A stretch of DNA of 64,000 bases from Humulus lupulus. Its lineage: Eukaryota > Streptophyta > Magnoliopsida > Rosales > Cannabaceae. Both the position numbers and the translations under genes were made by a program. Below, in pieces: positions 21,015-30,200 of the stretch. The stretch's first letter is position 1. The number at the start of each line of letters is the position of its first letter. The notes below the pieces were generated by a model. That model searched no databases. It was not told the DNA's origin and was given only the letters and a program-made list of their open reading frames with translations. The stretch is taken from contig NC_084793.1 in assembly GCF_963169125.1 (NCBI RefSeq), positions 230,952,360 to 231,016,359 of the forward strand, read 5' to 3'.

Positions 21015-21450
21015 ACAGGAATTTCATCCTCAAAATTTAACCTGAACAACTTGGGATATAGATCCTGCATATCTAACTCTAGCTCATAGGTCGCTTCCTC
21101 GACCCTGTTGTTCCTCTATAATACCTTAACTAACGGTATGGTTTTGTTCCTCAGGACCTTGTCCTTCCTAATAAAATCTGAACTGGCTATTCCTCGTGGG
21201 ATAACTCTGCCTCCAGTTCCAGATCATCATAACTCAACACATGAGTCTCATCTAATACATGTTTCCTCAACATGGGAATATGAAATACATTTTATATGGT
21301 CGACGGTGCCGAAGGTAAGGCCAATTTATAGGTCACCTGATATTCTGTCTTGACTTGCTAACAGGTCAGGCACTTTACCACATACTCAGTTACGTCCCTC
21401 TCCATCCCAGGCCACCAATATAAAGCTTTCAGAACTTAGTACATCTTCAT
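21015..21450 (-). pseudogene. pol: Integrase tail and chromodomain remnant of element C
   Basis: On the minus strand it codes fragments matching the end of the chromovirus pol of B and G: the region after LSYEDLELE and the tail around VLWRN. Integrase zinc-finger fragments (YWWPGM, CLTC) then appear near 21360-21430. Near 21342 the sequence jumps from the zinc-finger end straight to the C-terminal LALPSA motif, so the whole catalytic core (about 0.9 kb) is deleted. Stops and frameshifts are frequent. Confidence 0.75.
21446..21450. other. Target-site duplication TTCAT of solo LTR I (left)
   Basis: It is identical to 23811-23815 on the other side of the solo LTR. Confidence 0.9.
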
Positions 21451-23810
21451 TGTAACGCCTTGGGTAGCCAAGACCGTTACATTGTGTATTTATAAAGGTG
21501 CGGGACTTGCTAATCAAGTCATTCAGTTAAAAATGTGTCACTGACATCACTAATGAACTAAGGTTAAAAGATTTTGGCCATAAAATATACATTTCATATA
21601 ATTAAACATTTTATACAAGGGATCCCAAAAGAAATAGTGTTTGAAAGTCAGTTTACAAAATTTCCAGAGTAGAAACAACCGCTAGCAACTCTAAGGAAAA
21701 ATAGACATTTATGGTCCTCCCGTTTCTGTCCCTCCCTCAACCGTGGCGGCTGAGCAGCTGATCATGTACATTTTGCCCTCAGAGCTCTTTGATTCAGGGC
21801 TGGTCAAGCTTTCCCTTGCCTTTACTTGCGCCATGTAGCACCTGTGATCCAAGACCCAGAAAGAAAATATAACGTTATAGCACAAACAATGATAACAATT
21901 GAATAGCCCTTAGAGCATGTTCATATACTTAGCATGCCACATTAATCACATAGCCCATAGATATAACCAGAGAATCAACAAACCAACACTCAGCTATTCA
22001 ACATAACAAATTCATCAATCAATAATATTAATCAAATCACATGATAACTAGGGTCGACGCCTTAGGTTGCACCCTCTATTTACCCCACTGACTCTGGTCC
22101 GCTTAAACTGAGCTCAGTGAATAATAAGCTGTCCTCAGCTACCAGTGGCTGAGCCGCACCCTGTGTACCAACGTAAACTCTGGCACTCTTAGGTTGTTCG
22201 TTTCTTATTTACATGGCATAATACCATCATTTATAAAGCATTTAAAACAGGGAACCCTTAGTCCCATTATAAATTCACAACTGAATGCAGTTTTCTTACC
22301 TATGTACCGAGCTTCTTGAACACAGAAATCCCGAGCGCGGTCCACTAACCCGAGCCTCGCTGAAAACCCAGTCACAACACACATACATTGCACTCTCATT
22401 ACTAACCAATTCATGATCATCTCCCGGAACCAATCTCGTGCTCTCAGGACCTCCCGTTTCCCCACACAAGGTAGCGGAAGCCTCCCTCGAGCCCCCTAAG
22501 CCAAAACCCTAAAAACTCAAATTCCTCTTTCCTGAATTTAGCCTAGCGCCGCGGCGCCCAGAATGATCCCCAACTCTTGCTTCAACCTAGTGTCGCGGCA
22601 TGGAAGAACAGGGCCGCGACTCTCATACACGAACCCAGAAAACTAGGTTTTTCCCAGAATTTTTCCTGAGCCAAAACTCTTCCAAATCAAACCCAAGGTA
22701 CACCCAAGTCCCAACTCAACCTAAAACTCCAAATAAATAGTATGGAAACTCATAAATAACAACCACAAGCGGAATCATACAATCAAACCCAAGATTCACC
22801 TAGTGGCTTCAGTTTCACAAAAACTTAAACCACCCTTTATAAAACTTAAACCACCCTTCTAATTATTTAAACCACACCAAAAAATAAGCTTCAGAGATAT
22901 ATGAAATTCTTACCTCAACCAGGGGTTCGCCTTGAGCAACCTCCAAATCCAATTTCAAGCTTAATGATTCCCAAGATGAACCTCTCAACCTTTAAGCTAC
23001 ACACCCAATTTCCAGCACTCAACCCAAACTCTAAAACATGCAAGGAGACTCAATGAGAGGATGAAGCCTTACCTCTGAATTATTCTTGGCTTATGCTTGA
23101 CCAAATCTCAGCCCTGAATTCCTCCCTTGATCTCAAGGATTACTAGCTCCTCCTCTCCTTCTAGCTTCTTGGTTCTCTAAACTTCCAGTAGAACTAAATT
23201 AAGCCTATGTGTAGAAAAAGAAACGTAAATGACTTTCTCTCAGCCAAGGGTATCCTCTCCTAAAGCCAGATTACCACTTTGCCCTTTCCCCTAAATAAAA
23301 GTCTTATACAATCTCAAGGGAAATTCTGTCATTGCACCTAAATCCCGCTAAATCCTCAAGTATTCCTATAAATCCACATTTAATCCCGACATTTCCAAAC
23401 CATTACTCAGTTAGTAACCGCTACCCTATAATTCCCGAACACTTTATAATATTCCCAAAATACCCCTAAGCTCCTCCCGAGCAGGGTATTTGACCCCGTT
23501 GTGAATTTTTAGCTAGATAGCTTCCTACGACCATCTCGGGTCGTGCATCACAATTATATCACCACTCACACGTGGTATCAATCACAGTATATACAGATAT
23601 CACATTTGTGCCCTCAACGGGTTAAAATTACAAATATGCCCCTACCAACCAAATGGGGCCCACATGCATTTCATATATTCATATAATCATACAAGCATCA
23701 TTAACACAAAATCATGCATTAAACTGTTTAATTCACACATAAACCATTTGTGCCCTCCCGACACACTAATCAAGGCCCTTAAGCCTTATTAGTGATTTTG
23801 GGTCGTTACA
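21451..23810 (-). mobile_element. Solo LTR I (Tekay-like), inserted in pol of element C
   Basis: 2.36 kb with edges TGTAACGCC and GGTCGTTACA and a perfect TTCAT duplication. No internal region, PBS or PPT is present, so it is the product of recombination between two LTRs of one insertion. It holds the conserved blocks of its family: the GCACCTGTGATCC stretch near 21835, the splice-donor-like word near 22295 (minus strand) and a GC-rich palindromic box at 22540-22625 with GCGCCGCGGCGCC. Confidence 0.9.
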
Positions 23811-24260
23811 TTCATGGTGACTGGATGTAGAGAATACGGGGTAATATAGATTCATCAAGAATCTCCCATTTAATCACAGTGTCCATCGAAACACAAATCC
23901 AATCCTTATACCTCAATAAACTTATGCCTAACATTGTATTGTCCTTAGCTATTCCAGCTAGGACATGCACTCTAATCTTTCTCATATGTGGGTCACTCAA
24001 CTATTTTTCTTGATCCTCTTTAAAAGAGTAAATTGAAGCATAATGTTGGCCAACTAGCCCACCAGTAGCTCTATTCCAACTCTGGTCATGTCCTTCAAGT
24101 GACATGTTGCCTAGGCAATCAACTTTTCTGTCTATATAAGGACACAATTTAAACCATAAACTTGTTTTGATCTGTAGGAAGACTTAGACCTGGAGCTATA
24201 ATCAATCACTGCCTTAATTCCTAGAAGTTGTTCTCACACTTATCTGACCATGCAAATTTC
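23811..24260 (-). pseudogene. pol: RNase H/integrase start remnant of element C
   Basis: Minus-strand fragments resemble the RNase H-integrase linker of B and G (motifs SLLRYKDWICV, REILDES-like, and GIELLVG-like near 24050). Much of RNase H is missing around 24130-24180. The piece continues across the solo LTR into 21450. Confidence 0.65.
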
Positions 24261-24760
24261 TGATTTTTGCATGCCAGTTCTATTAATGAGGTAACAATCC
24301 TTGAGAACTCATCAACAAAACACATGTAACACTCTGCCAATCTAAGGAAACTCTTGACCTCTAAGGCGTTCCTTGGCCTTAGCCAATCTCTGACTGAGAG
24401 TATACCAAAATATCATCGATAAAGACGATCACAAACCAATCTCGGTAATCTTTGAACACCATGTTCATCAAATCCATAGGTGTAGTCGAAGCATTAGTTA
24501 ATCTAGCAGACATGATTAAGAACTCCTAATTCCCATACCTGATACGAAAAACAGTCTTCTGCATATCCTTCTCCCTAATCCTCAGCTGGTAATAACCAGA
24601 TTGAAGATCCATCTTGGAGAATACCGTCTTACCCTGTAATTAAACCTTTAATTCTTTTAGCTCTGCTGGAGCTGTTCAATATAGGCCCTAGACATTAGTT
24701 CCATCCCTGGCACCAACTTAGTCACCATTCTATCTCTCAGTGTAGAGGTACTCCTGACAG
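24261..24760 (-). pseudogene. pol: Reverse transcriptase remnant of element C with internal deletions
   Basis: The minus-strand pieces match RT (the FIDDILVYS block near 24410-24430, the DLRSGY block near 24595). Compared with element E, about 190 bp is missing at about 24390 and about 210 bp at about 24640. Both joins fall in short shared words (TCTGACTG; CTG-AA). Confidence 0.7.
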
Positions 24761-25340
24761 ATCCTCTAGAAACACATCCAGAAACTCACAGACTAATCTA
24801 GTCTGTCCTGGTCCCACTAGCACGACCTGAGTGGTATCCACCACACTAGCTAAGAATCTTATGCATCCCCTCTACAATAGGCCTCTAGCTCTAAGTACAA
24901 ATATCATAAGTAAATGGGGTCCATGCATAGTGCCAACAAATACAAAGGATTTCTCACCCTCAGGCCCAAAGGTTACCATCTTTTTCTTGCAATCTATCAT
25001 TGCCCCGTACTTGGCTAATCAGTCCATATCCACAATCATATCAAAGTCAGTCATAACCAACTCTATCAAGTCAACTGAGGAATCTTTTCCCACAATAATC
25101 TAATTCATCCATTAAAATTACTAGTAGAGTTCTAAATTCTCATCACAACATAACAACGTAATCAACATACCACGTCTGTGCCTCTACTAAATGTAATAAA
25201 ACAAAGAACAACATAGCACCAAAACCAATCAACATAATATAAGAATCAAAAACAGAACTAGAAAGCTGACCTGCTACTACTGAGGGACCAGCCTCAGTCG
25301 CACTCTCTGACTCTGGCTGCGTCAGAGCGAACACTCAAGC
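24761..25340 (-). pseudogene. pol: Protease region of element C
   Basis: The minus strand shows the protease-RT linker (MDWLAKYGA-like, then GTVHGP) and an active-site segment where relatives have Asp but this copy reads IGFGA, so the catalytic Asp is lost. The segment near 25090-25205 is a diverged form of the region that in B precedes GFGTLLPTGE. A plus-oriented copy of it sits at 36083-36197. Confidence 0.65.
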
Positions 25341-25643
25341 TGGAGTCAAGCTAATTACCCCCTTTGGTTCGTCCTTCCTTAGCTCTGGGCAATCCCTCTT
25401 GAAGTGCCCAACCATCCTACATAAGAAACATGCCTTGTTCGGCATACTCCCAGATGGCGCCTCCTGCATCGAGTGCATTTCGAGTAGTGTTTCCATTACT
25501 CATCCTTGCCCTGATGGCCTATCTTAACGTTTTCGAACTCATTTTCTAGTCTAGAGGTACTGAATACATTGATAGCTTTTGTTTCCTCATCATTGGGGCC
25601 TTTACCCTTGCTTGGTCCAATAAATGAAGGTATCACTGCTTAG
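25341..25643 (-). pseudogene. gag: Gag zinc-knuckle remnant of element C
   Basis: The minus strand carries one CCHC knuckle (CFLCRMVGHFKRDC) near 25390-25430, preceded by decayed basic gag sequence. The capsid part of gag is missing. Within about 200 bp the sequence reaches the PBS, so most of gag and the leader are deleted. Confidence 0.7.
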
Positions 25644-25655
25644 GCTCTAATACCA
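25644..25655 (-). other. Primer-binding site of element C
   Basis: The minus strand reads TGGTATTAGAGC, one base from the initiator-Met PBS TGGTATCAGAGC. The LTR starts three bases away. Confidence 0.85.
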
Positions 25656-25658
25656 AGT

Positions 25659-25932
25659 TGAAACACTCTGGATAGCTAAGATCATTACACTATGTATTTT
25701 AAATAGTGCTTAACTCACTAAACGAGTCATTAGGCCATAAACATGCATCTAAATGTGATTAACGGTCCAGGGTTAAAAATTTCGGTCAAAAGGAATGGAT
25801 ATTTCATAAGCTGTTCATAGGATCCCATAATAAATGTTTACAAAGTTGTTTACAGTTCCAAAAAGGTCATTACAACTCAAAAGTTATAACTCGCGGACCT
25901 AAGCGGCAAAACTAGGGTTTAACCTTAGTTCC
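25659..25932 (-). mobile_element. Element C 5' LTR, inner part
   Basis: It begins TGAAACACTCTGG, a drifted form of TGTAACACCCTGG seen at E. It runs to 25932, where B is inserted, and resumes at 35537. Confidence 0.85.
25928..25932. other. Target-site duplication GTTCC of element B (left)
   Basis: It is identical to 35532-35536 after the right LTR. Confidence 0.95.
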
Positions 25933-26804
25933 TGTAATGCCCTGAATTCTCCGGTATGGTTTAATGGCGAGATTAGTATGTCGGGAGGGCCATACTTGTT
26001 TAATTATGCCATTAAATGATATTATGCATGTATATGTGAATTATATTGTAATATGATGTTATATGCGTGCATGTGGGTCCACATTTGAATAACTATGCTA
26101 TTTTAATAATTTGGCCCATTGAGGGTGAATATGTGTATTTGGGTGCATAATGTGATTTGTGAATGAGATTCCATTATTATGGAGATATATTCGAGCTATT
26201 TGGCATGAGACGGTCATATATAATGGATTAGAAATTTTGTCATAACGGGGTCAATTTTGGGGTAATAGAAGTGTTTATTTGATGATAAATTGGGAATATT
26301 TGAGATCAAGGTGAAATTTCGGAGGTTTTGACTATAATGTCCTCGGGGGTATTTTCGAGACCCCGAGCATTAGGTTTTATTTGAGGTTACTTAAGCTTGA
26401 AGTAGCTGTCAGATAGAACGTACGATTAGAAAACCTCTCGTTCTCCTTTTCGATAGTTCGTTTTGCCGTTTGAGCATTTTCGAAGATATCTCAAGTTCTA
26501 GGAGTCGGAATCAAGCGAGCATCGATGCATAGCGATCCTAGGAAATATTAGAAGCTTCTTAACCAAAGGATTTGACGAAAAACAACCCAATCAAAGGTAA
26601 TCTAAGTTTAAAGTTTTGAGTTTTTAGAGTTTCTAAGCTTTGAATTGGACTTTGTGAATTGTTGAGTTTTTGGTTGGTTTGAACCTTGGGTTTTGAGGGT
26701 TTTGGAGTTTTGGGAAGCTTGGGAAATTTGTTTTGATGATTGGGGATGGTTAGGTATGATTTTGGAAGCTTGGAGAAGTTGAAAACACGTTTGGGAATGG
26801 CCCA

Positions 26805-26950
26805 AGGTCGGGGGCCGTGGCCCTGGCTCGATGAGGAAGAAGAGGAGGTTATGTTTTGGCTGGGCGACGCGGCCCTTGGTATTGGGTGCCGTAATGCTTG
26901 CTTTAGGAATTTCTGGGGGCCGCGGCCCAAGGTGCCAGGCCTGCAGCCCT
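26805..26950. repeat. GC-rich palindromic box in B 5' LTR
   Basis: Words such as GGGGCCGTGGCCC and GGGGCCGCGGCCC recur with short A/T-rich spacers. The right LTR has the equivalent at 34125-34265, with different indels. Confidence 0.75.
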
Positions 26951-27192
26951 TGCCTTGTTTTCACCCCGTTTGTTCGTTTTGACCCCGGGAACTTATCCAT
27001 TGGCCTCGGGAGTGTTCCTACTACTTGGATTAGTTGGGATTGATCTCCCGGGGGCTAGATATTGGTGTGGAAACCTATGTTGATCATTATTATTGATGAT
27101 GACCCATGTTTGGTTATGATTAGGTGACCGCTAAAGGACTAAAGGTTGATCGTTCTCACGGGTCGTTCTTTTTATCATTCTAGCTCGAATCT

Positions 27193-27200
27193 GAGGTAAG
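27193..27200 (+). promoter_or_regulatory. Conserved splice-donor-like motif in B 5' LTR
   Basis: TGAGGTAAGAAAATTGCACC fits the plant 5' splice consensus AG|GTAAG. The same word with AAAACTGCA follows in the right LTR (34511) and, reversed, in E, G and I. Use as a donor is inferred. Confidence 0.4.
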
Positions 27201-27317
27201 AAAATTGCACCTTGTGTATATGTGACATGTGTGATTATTATTGAGGCATGTTGATTGATAAATGTGGACATGGATTGCCTATTGAATGCTAGAAAATGTT
27301 GAATACTTGTATATGTA

Positions 27318-27768
27318 CTGACTAGTCAGGGACACTGACCTAAAGAGTTAGAAATGGCATAGCGTCATGAACGCCGAGCCAAATGAAGATTAGATCTAAT
27401 CGATATCAGCGTTGAATGAATCATATGGGGCATTAACGTTGGATCGACCCTAAGGTCGATGAACTTATAAGCGCTTGTCTGGTCTAAGACCAGTTATTCA
27501 AAGCCAGGGCATATGGCCCCGGTGACTGTTTGTCACATGGCTAGGGAACGTTGTTCCAGGGTTATGACTTAAAGTCATGAGGAGGGTTATGTTGGTGACC
27601 AGTCACCATACACCTATCATGTTCAAACTTATGAAAGGTACACTAATCAGTTAAGCCCGAGTGACCCTATCGTCACATGGCTATAGGGGGCTGCACCCAG
27701 TTTTTTGACTATTGCGACTGTCACGTATTTGTTTGGACTGATGGTCCTGAATGATTATCACGATCATT
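27318..27768. repeat. Array of about 12 short hairpins in B 5' LTR
   Basis: Stems I can read: CTGACTAGTCAG (27318), GCGT/ACGC (27362), ATCGACC/GGTCGAT (27443), CTGGTC/GACCAG (27479), GGGC/GCCC (27507), GTGAC/GTCAC (27522), GGAAC/GTTCC (27545), ATGACTT/AAGTCAT (27564), GGTGAC/GTCACC (27594), GTGAC/GTCAC (27661), GGAC/GTCC (27735), AATGAT/ATCATT (27750). Loops are 1-7 nt. The array is repeated in the right LTR at 34636-35085, where several differences fall in loops. Confidence 0.8.
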
Positions 27769-28215
27769 GTTGATATTATATCATGCTTTATTGTGTTTTC
27801 TTGCTGGGCTTTGGCTCATGGGTGCTATGTGGTGTAGGTAAAGGGAAAGAAAATCTCACCCAGCCTTTAGTGGAGAGCTTAGGTGGTGATGTGTACATAT
27901 GCGGCCGCTTGACCACCACGGCCAAGGTGTTCTCAGAGGAACTAGGGGGTTTACCCTATTTTTTCCGCTTTGGTCGGCAGGATTGTAATTTTGAAACAGT
28001 AATGACCGTTTTGTGCTGAGAACAACTTGTAAATGTTTTGATTAGCTCTGCAGAGCAGTTTGTAAAGAAAATATCCATTCCTTTTTATTAGTTTTCCACC
28101 TTAACCTATTAATCACACTTAGAGCACGTTTTTAACCAAAGGACTCGGGTAGCGGGTCAAATTTTCGATTCACCGTTCACCGTAACTGTTCTGAGGTAAC
28201 CAGGGCGTTACAACT

Positions 28216-28227
28216 TGGTATCAGAGC
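28216..28227 (+). other. Primer-binding site of element B
   Basis: TGGTATCAGAGC, perfect for initiator-Met tRNA, three bases inside the LTR end at 28212. Confidence 0.95.
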
Positions 28228-28661
28228 AATGCCAAGGTTAGGTTTCCTGTAGACTGGCTGGGCATGTACACACATCACTGAAGTCAAGCTTAACTCTTGG
28301 TTTGGTAACTATTTATGTAGTTATATGAATGACTGCTTAAATACAGCATATATGCTTTACCTGTATGTATGAAACACTATGTTAAACCCGTGCCCTGAAA
28401 TATTATATCCTCAGCAACTGTGTGCTTATTAGTACTGGGAATTGCTGGAACATACTTATAAGTATGATTGATTGTGAACTATTATGTGATACATGCTGAG
28501 TGTTAAATGCTATAAACATGCATCTGCTTGTATATCTGTATGACTGTGGAATGTAATAATTGTCTGCTTGTTCTTGGACCGTAAGGCGGCAAGAGGTTTA
28601 GTTATTACTACCTGACTGGTCGTATTGATCATTATTTCAGCAAGGTATTAGTGACAAAATT
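28228..28661 (+). other. 5' leader of element B
   Basis: Untranslated DNA between PBS and gag start. It includes TGCTTATTAGTACTGG near 28426, a single remnant of the repeated TGCTTATTAG word that forms a six-unit array in the leader of E. No ORF of interest. Confidence 0.6.
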
Positions 28662-30200
28662 ATGAATCCAGGGCAGACAGACACCTCAGCTAGCCAGAGT
28701 GATCAGGGCCAGAATAATAATAATAGTCAGGGTCAAGAAAATGACCAGTCACAGATTCCACAGCCAGCTGTAAATTGGCAGTAGATAGTTAGTGATCTAC
28801 AAGCTACTATATTAAAACAGGGAGAGGAGTTACGTCTCCTGAAACAGCAGCAAGGGCCTATAGTGGCCAGTGGATCAGAGGCACCTCCTGTGTCGGTGCC
28901 AGCAGCTGGGCAGCTGCCTGAGGTTGGAAATAAATGGGAGCCTCTTTATGAAAGGTTCAGGAAGCAACAACCTCCAGTATTTGAGGGCAGTGCAGATCCT
29001 GCCAAGGCTGAACAATGGATGAGTATGATTACCACTATCCTTTATTTTATGAGGGTATCTGGTAATGAGAGGGTGGCCTGTGCCACCTATATGTTTAGGG
29101 AGGATGCCCGGATTTGGTGGGAAGTGATTACCCAAACCAAGAATGTAAATTCCCTAAGTTGGGAAGAGTTTCAGACTTTGTTCAATGAGAAATACTATAA
29201 TGATGCTATCAGGGCAACTAAAGCTGAGGAATTCATTAGGCTACTTCAGGGGAACTTATCAGTTACTGAGTATGCCTTGAAATTCGATCGCTTGGCAAAG
29301 TTTGCCAAGGAGTTGGTGCCCACTAATGGGACCAGGAGAGAGAGATTCTTGTAGGGGCTATAGCCTAGGTCAGCCCGTGATGTACGTATCACCACTGTGG
29401 CTGGGGTTACTACTTATGCACAGGTGGTGGAGAAGGCACTCATAGCTGAGAGTGCAAAGAGCAAGATCTGGCGTGACAGTGCAGCCATAAAGGAATTCAG
29501 GAGGCCAGGTCCTCCATTTGTGGGTTCAGGAAGGGGTGTTAGCCCCAGTGATCAGAAGAGGAAGGTTCCTAAAACCTTCCCAGTTCCAGGTCCTGACAGA
29601 AGGCCCCGTAGTATTTCTATGGGTCGTCCAGGAGGTAGTGAAGCCTGGAAGTCTTATCCAGAGTGCCCTAGATGCAAGAGGCATCACTTGGGAGAATGTA
29701 GGGCAAAGGCCTGCTTCTCATGTGGAGCAGTGGGTCATCTTAAAAAGGATTGCCCTAAGGCAAGAAAAGAAGAACCCAGAAAGGCGGACAGCTCGGCCCC
29801 AGCTCGAGTGTTCGCATTAACTCAAGCAGAAGCTGAGGCTTCTCCCTCAGTTGTTACAGGTCAACTTCTTAGTGCTGGAACCCCTTATAATGTGTTGATT
29901 GATTATAGTGCTACACATTCCTTTGTTGCTAGTAGTGTTATTGATAGACTGTGTAGACCTTGTGATTTTTATGTTGTGGGGTTTGGTACTTTATTACCCA
30001 CTGGAGAGTTAGTGGTATCCAGGAGGTGGGTCAGATCTTTGCCAGTGACAGTAGAGGGCAGAGAGCTATTGGTGGATTTAATAGAGTTGGTTATGACTGA
30101 CTTTGATATGATACTGGGTATGGATTGGTTGGCAAAGTATGGGGCAACCATTGATTGCAGAAGGAAGATGGTCACCTTTGAGCCTGAAGGTGAGGATCCT
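28662..30200 (+). pseudogene. gag: Gag and protease of element B (nonsense-broken)
   Basis: The frame starts at ATG 28662 with a Gln/Asn/Ser-rich head, then the retrotransposon gag capsid domain (about 28930-29350; PPVFEGSADPAKAEQW and ARIWWE motifs), then a basic linker and one CCHC knuckle (CFSCGAVGHLKKDC, about 29710-29750). The protease follows, with the active-site loop reading DYSA at 29901-29912, where element G has the usual DSGA. TAG stops stand at 28782, 29352 and 29361. Relatives or the flanking pattern imply Gln at each. An extra T near 30200 shifts the frame before RT. Confidence 0.88.

Larger units (their letters stand above)
25933..28212 (+). mobile_element. Element B 5' LTR
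   Basis: 2280 bp, from TGTAATGCCC to GGGCGTTACA. It contains a palindromic GC-rich box (about 26805-26950), a splice-donor-like GAGGTAAG at 27193-27200, a dense array of short hairpins (27318-27768), and the conserved block TGGTGTAGGTAAAGGG followed by GTGTACATATGCGGCCGC near 27830-27910. Confidence 0.93.

Noticed and set aside
26559..27043. Minus- and plus-strand frames of 70-130 codons in LTR B (and 33927-34362)
   Set aside because: They cover the palindromic GC-rich box, are repeated in both LTRs with indels that break the frame, and have low-complexity composition.
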